Below, piece after piece: positions 32,379-41,777 of a DNA stretch of 64,000 nucleotides. The first letter of the stretch is position 1. The number at the start of each line of letters is the position of its first letter. The stretch covers positions 1 to 64,000 of the forward strand of contig URUY01000003.1 in NCBI GenBank assembly GCA_900551115.1. Direction: 5' to 3'. Under the pieces are notes generated by a model that had not been told where the DNA came from, made no database searches, and was given only the letters and a program-made list of their open reading frames with translations. Both the position numbers and the translations under genes were made by a program. Source of the DNA: an uncultured Lachnospiraceae bacterium. GTDB taxonomy: Bacteria; Bacillota; Clostridia; Lachnospirales; Lachnospiraceae.

Positions 32379-34438
32379 TGCATCAGGGAAAAATGGTTTT
32401 CGGACTGGATATTGGTACCAGAAGCATCGTTGGAACGGTTGGATATAAGGACAGGGATAGGTTTGTGGTAGTGGCTCAGCGGATGAAGGAGCATGAAACC
32501 CGCGCCATGATGGACGGACAGATTCATGATATCAGACAGGTAGGCGATACCATTACGGCGGTAAAGGAAGCACTGGAGCAGGATATCGGCGCACCGCTTA
32601 CGGAGGTATGCATTGCGGCAGCAGGCCGTGTGCTGCGTACGGTGACTACCCATGTGGATTATGAATTCGCGGAAGAACGGGTGGTATTGGAGGAGGATGT
32701 TTATGCCCTTTCAGCCATGGGGGTGGAACAGGCCTATGAAGAATTTCTGTCCGGCAACGAAACGGAGATGAAATTCTACTGTGTAGGCCACTCCGTTATC
32801 CGGTATTATATGAACCATTATCCTATTGGCAATCCCATAGAGCATAAGGCGGGCAGCATAGGCGGTGACATGATTGTGACCTTTTTGCCTGAGGATGTAG
32901 TGGACGGTCTGTATAAGGCGGTGGAGCATGCAGGGCTGCAGGTTGCCAATCTGACGCTGGAGCCGATTGCGGCTATTCAGGTGGCAATACCGGAAAAATT
33001 CCGGATGTTAAATATTGCGCTTGTAGATGTAGGCGCCGGAACCTCGGATATTTCTATTACAAAGGATGGGGCAATCATATCCTACGGCATGATTCCCGTT
33101 GCAGGGGACAAGCTGACGGAAGCCATTGCGCAGCACTGTCTTGTGGATTTCAATACGGCGGAGCAGATAAAACGGCATTTGGGAGACGGTGAGATCGCCT
33201 TTACGGATATTATGGGACTGCCCCAGACTATTTCTGATAAAGAGCTTCTTACAGTGCTTGCACCTGCGTTAGAAGCTATGACGCAGTCCGTAGCTGACTG
33301 CATAAAGGAGTTAAACGGAGATAAGTCTGTAAGTGCGGTATTTGTAGTGGGCGGCGGCGGAAAGGTAAAGGGTTATACGGAAAGCCTGTCAGAAAAGCTT
33401 GCCATTGCAAGGGAGAGAGTTGCGTTAAGAGGCGGCGAAGTAATGGGAAATATTGACTTCCCCGAAGAGATACAAAAGGATTCGCTTCTGGTAACGCCTG
33501 TGGGTATCTGTTTAAGCTTTTATGAGCAGAACAATAACTTCATCTTTGTGACCTTTAATAATGAGCGGATTAAAATATACGATAACGGAAAGCTGTCTGT
33601 GGTAGATGCTGCCATGCAGGCTGAATTTCCCAATGACGGACTGTTCCCTAAGAGAGGAAAGGAACTGAATTACACGGTAGAGGGAAAGGCGCGCATGAAG
33701 CGCGGAGAATCCGGTGAAGCGGCCATTATTACCGTAAACGGGGAACCTGCGGATATACATACCCCTATTAAGACAAACGATTTAATCAGTGTAATGCCGT
33801 CTACAGCGGGCGCACCTGCAAGACAGGAGGTAAGAGGGCTGCCGGAGTTTCATCAGTCTATTACCGTATGCGTTAATGATAAAAAGGTGGTACTGCCCAA
33901 ATTTGCAAGGGTAAACGGCTCTTTGCAGTCCGGTTATTACGAGCTTAAGGACGGCGACTGTATAGAAATGCAGAATTTCTATACGGTAGAGCAGATTTTG
34001 GAATTTATGGATGTACTGCTGCCTGAGGATACGGCATTTGCCGTAAACAATGCGCCGGCAGACAGAGCTACGCCGGTTTATGAAAATTTCAGTCTGGCAT
34101 GGGGAGATGCGGCGTATAAGGTTTTGCAGAAGGAGCTGTTATTTACTGACGAAGCGGTGAAAGAAGCGCAGGAAGCTGTTGCAGACGAGACAGTATCAGA
34201 AGACAAAAAAGAGGCGGCGGCTCCTGTTGTTCATGATATTGTGGTGGTGGTAAATAAAAATCCCATAAGGCTTTCCGGAAAGGCTTCGTATGTATATGTA
34301 GATGTATTTGATTATATAGATTTTGATTTATCAAAGCCCAAGGGCAGCGGTATATTCACCGGTTTGAACGGACAGCCGGCAGAATATCTGAAAGAAATAC
34401 AGGATGGCGATATCATCGACATCTATTGGAGGAATTAG
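32366..34438 (+). CDS. Long FtsA-like actin-family protein
   Basis: A 690-residue protein. Residues about 10-390 form an FtsA/actin ATPase: phosphate 1 GLDIGTRSIVG, phosphate 2 VDVGAGTSDIS and adenosine motif VVGGGGKVKGY. FtsA itself is about 420 residues; here ~280 more follow, with two ubiquitin-like or SLBB-like segments (for example INVNGEPAD-type and KKVVLPKFARVNG) and no C-terminal amphipathic membrane helix. GTG 32366 has GGAGG 7 bases upstream and overlaps coaE; ATG 32378 is the alternative. It is probably a cytoskeletal or division-related ATPase of Clostridia with unproved role. Confidence 0.8.
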   Translation: MAGLMHQGKMVFGLDIGTRSIVGTVGYKDRDRFVVVAQRMKEHETRAMMDGQIHDIRQVGDTITAVKEALEQDIGAPLTEVCIAAAGRVLRTVTTHVDYEFAEERVVLEEDVYALSAMGVEQAYEEFLSGNETEMKFYCVGHSVIRYYMNHYPIGNPIEHKAGSIGGDMIVTFLPEDVVDGLYKAVEHAGLQVANLTLEPIAAIQVAIPEKFRMLNIALVDVGAGTSDISITKDGAIISYGMIPVAGDKLTEAIAQHCLVDFNTAEQIKRHLGDGEIAFTDIMGLPQTISDKELLTVLAPALEAMTQSVADCIKELNGDKSVSAVFVVGGGGKVKGYTESLSEKLAIARERVALRGGEVMGNIDFPEEIQKDSLLVTPVGICLSFYEQNNNFIFVTFNNERIKIYDNGKLSVVDAAMQAEFPNDGLFPKRGKELNYTVEGKARMKRGESGEAAIITVNGEPADIHTPIKTNDLISVMPSTAGAPARQEVRGLPEFHQSITVCVNDKKVVLPKFARVNGSLQSGYYELKDGDCIEMQNFYTVEQILEFMDVLLPEDTAFAVNNAPADRATPVYENFSLAWGDAAYKVLQKELLFTDEAVKEAQEAVADETVSEDKKEAAAPVVHDIVVVVNKNPIRLSGKASYVYVDVFDYIDFDLSKPKGSGIFTGLNGQPAEYLKEIQDGDIIDIYWRN

Positions 34439-34444
34439 GTTAAT

Positions 34445-35242
34445 ATGAGACTTTGTAGTATAGCCAGCGGCAGCAGCGGAAACTGCATCTATGTAGGTTC
34501 AGAAGCTACACATCTGTTAGTGGATGCAGGTATCAGCGGCAAAAGGGTAGAGGCAGGGCTGCATGAGCTGGAACTGACGGGGGCAGACATTGACGGCATT
34601 TTAATAACACATGAGCATTCTGACCATATTGCAGGGCTGGGCGTTTTATGCAGGAAATATAATATCCCTATTTTTGCCACAAGAGGGACTATTCAGGCTA
34701 TTTTGCGGTGCGGCGGGAAAAATGCACCGGATGAGTCCCTGTTCAATGAAATTGAAGCAGACAGGAAAATCATTATTAAAGACATGACGGTTTCTCCCAT
34801 GCGCATTTCCCATGATGCAGCGGAACCGGTTGCCTACAGGATTGGCTATGAAGGGAAAAAGGTGGCGGTCTGTACGGACTTAGGCGTATTTAACGATTAT
34901 ACGGTAGAGTGTTTAAAGGGAATGGATGCGCTGCTTTTAGAGGCTAACCATGATGTGAATATGCTTCAGGTAGGCCCTTATCCCTACTATTTAAAACAGC
35001 GTATTTTAGGGAACAGAGGGCACCTTTCCAATGAAAATTCCGGAAGGCTGTTAAACCGGATACTGCATGATGATTTAAAAGCAATTATGCTGGGGCATCT
35101 GAGCAAGGAAAACAATATGCCGGAGCTGGCATATGAGGCAGTCAGAATGGAAATCACCATGGGGGAGGGGTCCTATAAAGCAGAGGATTTTCCTATCTCT
35201 GTTGCATGCCGCAGTGAGATTTCACCGGTTATTACAATATAA
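34445..35242 (+). CDS. MBL-fold metallo-hydrolase, WalJ/YycJ-like
   Basis: A 265-residue metallo-beta-lactamase-fold enzyme. The metal motif THEHSDHIAGL is intact, with further ligands in ISHDAAEP and LLEANHD. The family (YycJ/WalJ) is linked to DNA repair and cell-wall control in Bacillus, where it lies in the walRK operon; here it follows the FtsA-like gene with a 6-base gap. Phosphodiesterase or exonuclease activity is expected from the fold. Confidence 0.83.
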   Translation: MRLCSIASGSSGNCIYVGSEATHLLVDAGISGKRVEAGLHELELTGADIDGILITHEHSDHIAGLGVLCRKYNIPIFATRGTIQAILRCGGKNAPDESLFNEIEADRKIIIKDMTVSPMRISHDAAEPVAYRIGYEGKKVAVCTDLGVFNDYTVECLKGMDALLLEANHDVNMLQVGPYPYYLKQRILGNRGHLSNENSGRLLNRILHDDLKAIMLGHLSKENNMPELAYEAVRMEITMGEGSYKAEDFPISVACRSEISPVITI

Positions 35243-35280
35243 ATTTGGCGTTAAAGATAGCTGCTTTTGGGAAGTAGCTC

Positions 35281-35310
35281 TTGCAAAAACAGAGGATGGC
35301 GGCATATAAT
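35281..35310 (+). promoter_or_regulatory. Promoter of the ACT/UPF0210 gene pair
   Basis: TTGCAA (35281-35286), 18 bases, TATAAT (35305-35310), 55 bases before the ACT gene. Confidence 0.6.
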
Positions 35311-35364
35311 AAGTAGAAGTTTTAATTTTGGTCCCCGAAGAGAGGGCGGAAAGGCGTTTATACT

Positions 35365-35637
35365 ATGAAAAAAACAATTATCACCGTTGTAGGAAAAGAT
35401 ACCGTAGGAATCATTGCAAAGGTATGTACATATCTTGCCGAGAATCAGATTAATATTTTGGATATTTCCCAGACTATCGTGCAGGGATATTTTAATATGA
35501 TGATGGTAGTGGATACGTCGCAAAGCAAAACACAGCATGGAAGCATGGCAGATGAACTGGACAGGCTGGGAGAAGAAATCGGCGTTATTATTAAGTGCCA
35601 AAAGGAAGAAATTTTTGATAAAATGCACAGAATATAG
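35365..35637 (+). CDS. ACT domain protein (UPF0237)
   Basis: A 90-residue stand-alone ACT domain (KTIITVVGKDTVGIIAKVC), the small-molecule binding module of many amino acid regulators. UPF0237 genes are typically coupled with UPF0210, exactly as here. Ligand and partner are unknown, though direct action on the UPF0210 protein is likely from conserved pairing. Confidence 0.88.
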   Translation: MKKTIITVVGKDTVGIIAKVCTYLAENQINILDISQTIVQGYFNMMMVVDTSQSKTQHGSMADELDRLGEEIGVIIKCQKEEIFDKMHRI

Positions 35638-35674
35638 TCAGTTCTGTTGTTCAAAGACGATGAGGAGAAATGGC

Positions 35675-37039
35675 ATGATTAACATATATGAGGTTGTGGA
35701 AACCAACAACATGATTGAGAAAGAGAATCTGGATGTCCGTACGATTACGCTGGGCATCAGTCTGTTAGACTGTATTGATTCTGACCTTACAAAGCTAAAC
35801 GAAAAAATTTACAAAAAAATATATGATGCAGCTAAGGATCTGGTTAAGACCGGGGAGGAAATTTCCAGGGAGTATGGGATTCCCATTGTAAATAAGAGAA
35901 TTTCAGTAACCCCGATTGCGCTGGTAGGCAGTGCGGCCTGCAAAACAACAGAAGATTTTGCCAGTATTGCCAAGACCCTTGACAGGGTGGCGCATGAAGT
36001 GGGCGTTAATTTTATCGGAGGCTATTCGGCCCTGGTGAGCAAGGGGATGACACCTGCGGAGGAGCTTCTTATCCGTTCCATTCCCTTGGCGCTTTCCACG
36101 ACAGAGAGAGTGTGCAGCTCCGTAAATCTGGGTTCTACAAAGACCGGCATCAATATGGATGCGGTACGTCTTATGGGCGAAATCATAAAAGAAACGGCAG
36201 AGTATACCAAAGAGGAGGATTCCTTAGGCTGTGCCAAATTAGTCGTATTCTGCAATGCGCCGGATGACAATCCGTTTATGGCAGGTGCATTCCACGGCGT
36301 AACAGAAGCAGATAAGATTATTAACGTAGGTGTCAGCGGCCCGGGTGTAGTAAAGACGGCGCTTGAAAAGGTACGGGGCGAGAGCTTTGAGGTACTTTGT
36401 GAGACTATTAAGAAGACGGCATTTAAGGTGACGAGAGTAGGGCAGCTTGTAGCACAGGAAGCATCTAAGATGCTGGGGGTACCTTTTGGCATTGTAGATT
36501 TGTCATTGGCGCCGACACCGGCTATCGGTGACAGTGTGGCAGATATTTTGTGTGAAATCGGCTTGGAGTATGCAGGTGCGCCGGGAACTACGGCAGCGCT
36601 TGCCCTGCTTAACGACCAGGTAAAAAAGGGCGGTGTAATGGCATCCTCCTATGTGGGCGGACTTTCCGGTGCATTTATTCCGGTCAGTGAGGATCAGGGT
36701 ATGATTGATGCAGTGACGGCAGGGGCGCTTACGCTTGAAAAACTGGAAGCCATGACCTGTGTATGCTCTGTAGGCCTTGATATGATTGCCATTCCGGGAG
36801 CTACTAAGGCAACAACTATTTCAGGTATTATTGCGGATGAGATGGCTATCGGTATGGTGAACCAGAAAACTACGGCGGTGCGTATTATCCCGGTAATCGG
36901 CAAGGGTGTAGGTGAAACTGTTGAATTCGGCGGACTTTTAGGGTATGCGCCTATTATGCCGGTAAACGGATTTTCCTGCGACAACTTTGTGAACCGTAAG
37001 GGAAGAATCCCTGCTCCGATTCACAGCTTTAAAAACTAA
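35675..37039 (+). CDS. PFL-like UPF0210 (DUF711) protein
   Basis: A 454-residue protein of the UPF0210 family, which has a pyruvate formate-lyase-like barrel without the glycyl radical motif. ATG 35675 is backed by GAGGAGAAA; the longer frame overlapping the ACT gene is rejected. It shows the typical Gly-rich stretches (VGVSGPGVVKTAL, GAPGTTAALAL). Function is unknown; constant pairing with the ACT gene suggests an amino-acid sensitive enzyme. Confidence 0.87.
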   Translation: MINIYEVVETNNMIEKENLDVRTITLGISLLDCIDSDLTKLNEKIYKKIYDAAKDLVKTGEEISREYGIPIVNKRISVTPIALVGSAACKTTEDFASIAKTLDRVAHEVGVNFIGGYSALVSKGMTPAEELLIRSIPLALSTTERVCSSVNLGSTKTGINMDAVRLMGEIIKETAEYTKEEDSLGCAKLVVFCNAPDDNPFMAGAFHGVTEADKIINVGVSGPGVVKTALEKVRGESFEVLCETIKKTAFKVTRVGQLVAQEASKMLGVPFGIVDLSLAPTPAIGDSVADILCEIGLEYAGAPGTTAALALLNDQVKKGGVMASSYVGGLSGAFIPVSEDQGMIDAVTAGALTLEKLEAMTCVCSVGLDMIAIPGATKATTISGIIADEMAIGMVNQKTTAVRIIPVIGKGVGETVEFGGLLGYAPIMPVNGFSCDNFVNRKGRIPAPIHSFKN

Positions 37040-37063
37040 ATATGGAGTTTTAAATAAAAGTAG

Positions 37064-38452
37064 ATGAGAAATTATAAGAGAAAGCAAAAACATGCGTGGC
37101 GGTGTACGCCGACACAGCTTATTCTATTGGGTTTTTTAGGAGCAATTCTTACAGGGACGCTGCTTCTTTGCCTGCCGTTTGCAACAGCAAGCGGTGAGCC
37201 TGCTTCCTTTATCGATGCCCTTTTTACCGCAACCACCTCGATTTGTGTGACAGGACTGGTAGTGGTGGAAACGGCAGGATACTGGAGCCTTTTCGGAAAG
37301 ATTGTAATTCTCATTCTGATACAGTGCGGCGGTTTGGGAATTATCTCTTTTACGACAGCCGCACTTTTGGTTTTACGAAAAAAAATTACACTCAGGGACA
37401 GAGTAGTACTGGAAGAGGCATTTAATTTAAACAGCTTAAGCGGTCTGCTCCGGTTTCTGAAAAAGGTTTTTTTGGGTACTTTTTTCATTGAAGGGCTGGG
37501 GGCTTTTTTCAGTGCCTTTACCTTCGTGCCTGCGTATGGAGTTGTAAAGGGCATTTGGTATTCCGTATTTCATTCCGTGTCCGCTTTTTGCAATGCGGGT
37601 ATAGATATTTTGGGAGCAGACAGCCTTATACCGTTTAGGCATGATTTTTTACTGAACATTGTAACCATGTTTCTGATTGTTTCCGGCGGTTTGGGATTCC
37701 CGGTCTGGTGGGATATCGTGAAGTGCGTAAAGGAGATTGTAAGGGACAGGAAAACTGTTGGCCACAGCGTCAGGAGACTGACATTACATAGTAAGCTGGC
37801 ACTTTTAGTTACGGCAGGTCTGATAGTGGTGGGGACTGTGGGGATTTTCCTTTTGGAAAAAGACAATCCGGGCACTCTTTTGGGAGAGTCCGTGCCTCAT
37901 GGTCTGCTGATGTCTGCCTTTCAGGCGGTAACAGTCAGGACAGCGGGCTTTTTTACGGTCCTGCAGCAAAATCTGACAGAAGCCGGCGCTTTCTTTTCCA
38001 TGCTTTTGATGTTCATTGGCGGCTCGCCTATCGGTACAGCCGGCGGTATAAAGACGACTACGGCGGCAGTGTTAGTGCTGACAGCCTGGTGTCTGATAAG
38101 GGGAAAGCAGGAAACCTCCGTTTTTGGTCGGACTATTTCCGGCAATACCACAAGAAAGGTAATCGGGATTGTTATCGTCAGTATGGGGGTAATTGTTACG
38201 GCTGTCATGACATTGCTTATATTTGAAAACGGCAGCTTTTTGGATTTGTCTTATGAAGTCATCAGTGCAACGGCAACGGTAGGACTTTCCAGAAATATCA
38301 CGCCTTACCTAAGTACTGTCGGAAAGTTTGTAATTGTACTCTGTATGTATTTGGGGAGAACAGGCCCCATTTCCTTAGCTATTGCACTGGGAAAGAAGAA
38401 AGAGCAGAAGGGAAATTTCAGCTATCCGGTAGAAGAATTTCCGGTAGGCTGA
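37064..38452 (+). CDS. TrkH/KtrB-type potassium uptake channel subunit
   Basis: A 462-residue membrane protein with four M1-P-M2 repeats. Selectivity-loop sequences are seen as TTSICVTGLVV, SVSAFCNAGIDI, TVRTAGFFTV and SATATVGLSRN. It conducts K+ (or Na+/K+) and needs a TrkA/KtrA regulator, encoded 34 bases downstream. The ribosome site before ATG 37064 is weak. Size favours the KtrB branch. Confidence 0.9.
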   Translation: MRNYKRKQKHAWRCTPTQLILLGFLGAILTGTLLLCLPFATASGEPASFIDALFTATTSICVTGLVVVETAGYWSLFGKIVILILIQCGGLGIISFTTAALLVLRKKITLRDRVVLEEAFNLNSLSGLLRFLKKVFLGTFFIEGLGAFFSAFTFVPAYGVVKGIWYSVFHSVSAFCNAGIDILGADSLIPFRHDFLLNIVTMFLIVSGGLGFPVWWDIVKCVKEIVRDRKTVGHSVRRLTLHSKLALLVTAGLIVVGTVGIFLLEKDNPGTLLGESVPHGLLMSAFQAVTVRTAGFFTVLQQNLTEAGAFFSMLLMFIGGSPIGTAGGIKTTTAAVLVLTAWCLIRGKQETSVFGRTISGNTTRKVIGIVIVSMGVIVTAVMTLLIFENGSFLDLSYEVISATATVGLSRNITPYLSTVGKFVIVLCMYLGRTGPISLAIALGKKKEQKGNFSYPVEEFPVG

Positions 38453-38486
38453 GTGTTATATAAAAAACTTCGATATGGAGGGAAAG

Positions 38487-39158
38487 ATGGGAAGAAAAAG
38501 TGATCCAGAAAAGCAGTCATTTGCTGTTATCGGACTTGGAAAATTCGGAAGCAATGTAGCAATGGAGCTGTCTGCCGCCGGTGCGCATGTACTGGCTATT
38601 GATATTGATGAAGAAAGAGTGGCGGATATCGCTGATTATGTTACCTATGCGGTAAGGGCTGACGTATGCGACAGCAAGGCAATCGCTTCTTTGGGCATAT
38701 CCAATATGGATGCGGTCATTGTAACCGTAACAGGGAGCCTGGATGCCAGCATCATGGCAACGATATTGGCGAAAGAAGCAGGAGTGCCCCTGGTCATTGC
38801 AAAGGCTAAGGAAGAACTGCATGCAAAGATATTAAAGAAAACCGGTGCAGACCGTGTTATTGTACCGGAAAGAGAATCTGGAATCCGGGTGGCTCACAAT
38901 ATCCTGGCAGGAAATTTTTTGGAGTTTGTAGAGCTGTCAGAAAAAATCCGGATGGTGGAGGTAGAAGTAAAGCCTGAGTGGGAAGGTAAGACCCTCAGGG
39001 AATTAAAGCTGCGTAACAAATACCAGGCAAACGTGATTGCCATGCGGGAAAGCGCAGGCAGTGAGGCTGTGATTAATATTGACCCGGATATGAAGCTGCA
39101 GGCGGGAATGTCCCTGTGGCTGGTGCTTGATAAAAATAAAATGGATATGCTTATGTAA
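38487..39158 (+). CDS. TrkA/KtrA-type potassium channel regulator
   Basis: A 223-residue cytosolic gating ring protein. The RCK_N domain binds nucleotide through AVIGLGKFGSNVAMEL with Asp in AIDIDEERV; the RCK_C domain follows from about residue 140 (VEVEVKPEWEGKTLREL). ATG 38487 was chosen since GGAGGG lies 4-5 bases upstream, rather than the ATG at 38475 inside that site. It pairs with the TrkH-like gene. Confidence 0.9.
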   Translation: MGRKSDPEKQSFAVIGLGKFGSNVAMELSAAGAHVLAIDIDEERVADIADYVTYAVRADVCDSKAIASLGISNMDAVIVTVTGSLDASIMATILAKEAGVPLVIAKAKEELHAKILKKTGADRVIVPERESGIRVAHNILAGNFLEFVELSEKIRMVEVEVKPEWEGKTLRELKLRNKYQANVIAMRESAGSEAVINIDPDMKLQAGMSLWLVLDKNKMDMLM

Positions 39159-39181
39159 AAGAACAGAAAAGCTCTATAAGA

Positions 39182-40396
39182 TTATGGCAGGATGACAATT
39201 TGCCGGCGGTACTCATTTTGAATGGGACTGCCGGTTTTTTGTGCGGCAATACTGTCATAGAGATGCGCAGCGAAAATATCCTGTTTAAGCTGACGCATAC
39301 CAGCAGGGGAAAGCTTTGTATGAGCATCTGCCAGCTTGGAAATAAGGGGAAGCGGGCTGTTTTTTAAAATACCGAAAATGCCGCGGGATGCTTCTTTGAA
39401 GCCGAGAATGCGGGCATACTGAGCATTTCCTGCTGCCGAGAAAATATCCATATCCTCTTTTTTGACGGAAAGCAGGATATGAAGCAGGGAGCGGCTTATT
39501 CTGGCGTGGGTCAAATCCTTTGATTTTAACAAATCGCCGCAGAAAACGGAATAGGAGCTGTATTCCGTAACAAGCCGGCTTATTTTGTCGGAAAGCGCCT
39601 GTGTTACGTCTGCAAAAGCCGTATAGCCTTCTTCCTGAAGGGAAAGAAGACGGTAAAAGAGCATGGAAGAAAAATCCTCTATGGAAACAGGAGAGGAAAT
39701 AAGGAGTTCACGTTCTAAAATATGCAGGGCACTTTTTGGCATATAGGATGTCAGGGCTGCAATATCAGCCTTGTCGTAAATATGCTGTCTGATGGCAAGT
39801 GCAGAACAGAAGGAGCCGGAAAGGGAGGCATCAAGATAACCGGCGCCGATTCTTTTTGTTGTATGGACCTCCATGGTGCTGCCCAGCCGGTAAAGGGCCT
39901 TTATATACTCTATACCTAAAATATTGTTGGGAGTCTGAAGGAGAGTACCTTTTTCTCCCATGGCAAGACTGCGGGCGGCAGGAAAGGACATGCCTTTACG
40001 GAGATTTTCCGAAAGCGCCTGCTTAAAGGCTTCCGGCTCCTCAGAAAGGATACGTGCCGTGGCGCAAAGCGGTTCAATTTCGCCGCATTCGCTTCCAAAG
40101 CAGAGAGCGTCTGTTTGCAGCCCCTCTAAAATGGAGACGGCTCCTTTGGCAAAATATTCAGCGCTCCCAGTGGCGTAGCATACGGGCAGTTCTATCACCA
40201 GGTCCGCGCCGGAATGCAGAGCCATTTCACACCGGGCATATTTGTCAAGAAGGGCAGGGGTTCCGCGCTGGGTAAAGTCCCCGCTCATTACCACGATGAC
40301 AAAATCGGCGCCGGACATTTCCCTTGCCTGTTTCAGCTGATAACAGTGTCCGTTGTGGAAGGGGTTATACTCCGCAATAATACCTACAGTTTTCAT
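39182..40396 (-). CDS. tmcAL: tRNA(Met) cytidine acetate ligase TmcAL
   Basis: A 404-residue nucleotidyltransferase-fold enzyme that activates acetate with ATP to make N4-acetylcytidine at the wobble base of elongator tRNA(Met). The signature AEYNPFHNGHCYQL is at the start, and VVMSGDFTQRG and ELPVCYATGSAEYFA follow, all typical of YlbM/TmcAL. It reads leftward, convergent with trkA and divergent from pta. Use of acetate next to pta-ackA may be chance. Confidence 0.9.
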   Translation of the reverse strand: MKTVGIIAEYNPFHNGHCYQLKQAREMSGADFVIVVMSGDFTQRGTPALLDKYARCEMALHSGADLVIELPVCYATGSAEYFAKGAVSILEGLQTDALCFGSECGEIEPLCATARILSEEPEAFKQALSENLRKGMSFPAARSLAMGEKGTLLQTPNNILGIEYIKALYRLGSTMEVHTTKRIGAGYLDASLSGSFCSALAIRQHIYDKADIAALTSYMPKSALHILERELLISSPVSIEDFSSMLFYRLLSLQEEGYTAFADVTQALSDKISRLVTEYSSYSVFCGDLLKSKDLTHARISRSLLHILLSVKKEDMDIFSAAGNAQYARILGFKEASRGIFGILKNSPLPLISKLADAHTKLSPAGMRQLKQDIFAAHLYDSIAAQKTGSPIQNEYRRQIVILP

Positions 40397-40441
40397 AAAA
40401 ATCTCCTATACGAAAAAACGTTAAAAAACAAACAGTTTAAA

Positions 40442-40493
40442 TGTGAAAAAAATAACATACAGTGAAAGGGCTTACATTGTGAAAAGAATCACA
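40442..40493. promoter_or_regulatory. Two tandem TGTGA-N6 dyads upstream of pta
   Basis: TGTGA-N6-TCACA (40478-40493) is an exact Crp-type dyad and also fits a Rex box (TTGTGAA...TCACAT) with two mismatches. TGTGA-N6-TAACA (40442-40457) is a weaker copy 36 bases to the left. They lie between divergent tmcAL and pta, about 100 bases before the predicted pta transcription start. Confidence 0.5.
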
Positions 40494-40556
40494 TTTTTAA
40501 TGTTGCCAAAAGAAGGTTTTGTATTCCAAAATATACAATTTTTCGCATATTCTGCC

Positions 40557-40585
40557 TTGTATACAATTTATGTATTTAGTATAAT
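40557..40585 (+). promoter_or_regulatory. pta promoter
   Basis: TTGTAT (40557-40562), 17 bases, TATAAT (40580-40585), 46 bases before the pta ATG. Confidence 0.65.
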
Positions 40586-40630
40586 ATAAATAGATAATTT
40601 TGCATAGACAAATCTGAAAGGAGAAAGGAC

Positions 40631-41632
40631 ATGTCATATATTGATTTGATTAAGGAAAGAGCCAAGGTTGACAAAAAGACAATTGTGCTGCCGGAGTCCA
40701 ATGACAAAAGGACACTGCTTGCTGCTGCCAGGATTTTGGAGGAAGGAATAGCCAATATTATCATGATTGGCGATGAAGAAAAAATTATGGACGGTGCCGG
40801 CTGGCTGGAAGTTGATCTGACCGGTCTTACGGTTATTAATCCCAGAACAACGGACCGGCTGGATGAATATGTCAATTTATTATATGAAACAAGAAAAGCC
40901 AAGGGTATGACGCCGGAAAAAGCGCGTGAGATTCTGTTAAATGATTATCTGACCTTTGGTATCGTCATGGTTAAAAATAATGACGCTGACGGTATGGTAG
41001 CAGGTGCCTGCCATTCTACTGCGGACACGCTGCGTCCTGCGCTTCAGATTTTAAAGACAGCACCCGGCGTAAAGCTGGTTTCTGCATTTTTCATTATGGA
41101 CACGGTTATGAAGGATCAGGGAGAAAACGGAACCTTCCTGTTTGCTGACTGCGGTCTGAATCAGGATCCTACGGCAGAGGAGCTGGCAGCTATTGCAGAT
41201 ACCTCATCCAGAAGCTTTAAGGCGTTGGTAGGACCCAAGCCGGTGATTGCCATGCTGTCCCATTCTACCAAGGGAAGCGCAAAGCATCCCCTGGTTGATA
41301 AGGTAGTGGAAGCAACAAAAATCACAAGAGAACAGTATCCGCATCTGGTAGTTGACGGTGAGCTGCAGACGGATGCAGCACTGGTTCCTTCCGTTGCGAA
41401 ATCAAAGGCTCCGGGAAGTCCTGTAGGCGGTAAAGCCAATATCCTGATTTTCCCCAATCTGGATGCGGGAAATATTGGATACAAGCTGGTACAGAGACTG
41501 GGCGGCGCAGAGGCTTACGGCCCTATGCTGCAGGGTATTGCAAAGCCGGTAAATGACCTGTCGCGCGGATGCTCATGGGAAGACATCGTGGGAGTTGTTG
41601 CACTGACAGCCGTACAGGCACAGCTTGTATAA
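40631..41632 (+). CDS. pta: Phosphate acetyltransferase
   Basis: A 333-residue single-domain enzyme that turns acetyl-CoA and phosphate into acetyl-phosphate. Family motifs include PESNDKRTL, MVAGACHSTADTLRPAL, MLSHSTKGSAKHP and the final NDLSRGCSWEDIV. It precedes ackA by 145 bases; together they yield ATP and acetate in fermentation. Regulation may involve the Crp/Rex-like dyads upstream. Its last codons form the first unit of a tandem repeat. Confidence 0.95.
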   Translation: MSYIDLIKERAKVDKKTIVLPESNDKRTLLAAARILEEGIANIIMIGDEEKIMDGAGWLEVDLTGLTVINPRTTDRLDEYVNLLYETRKAKGMTPEKAREILLNDYLTFGIVMVKNNDADGMVAGACHSTADTLRPALQILKTAPGVKLVSAFFIMDTVMKDQGENGTFLFADCGLNQDPTAEELAAIADTSSRSFKALVGPKPVIAMLSHSTKGSAKHPLVDKVVEATKITREQYPHLVVDGELQTDAALVPSVAKSKAPGSPVGGKANILIFPNLDAGNIGYKLVQRLGGAEAYGPMLQGIAKPVNDLSRGCSWEDIVGVVALTAVQAQLV

Positions 41633-41681
41633 GGCATAGCTTGTATTAAGCACAACTGGTATAAAGCACAGTTTGTATAAG
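41618..41681 (+). repeat. Four tandem 16 bp units across the pta stop codon
   Basis: Units begin at 41618, 41634, 41650 and 41666, each close to GCACAGCTTGTATAAG; a decayed fifth starts at 41682. The first contains the last pta codons and TAA. Later units keep the stop-like TAA or TATAA. Confidence 0.75.
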
Positions 41682-41777
41682 ACACAGGGTTTGTTCAAAT
41701 TAACGGCAGTATGGGTAACACTCTGATGTGCAGAGTATATACTGTCAAACAGCAGATGGAAGAGGAAAGGAAACGAT

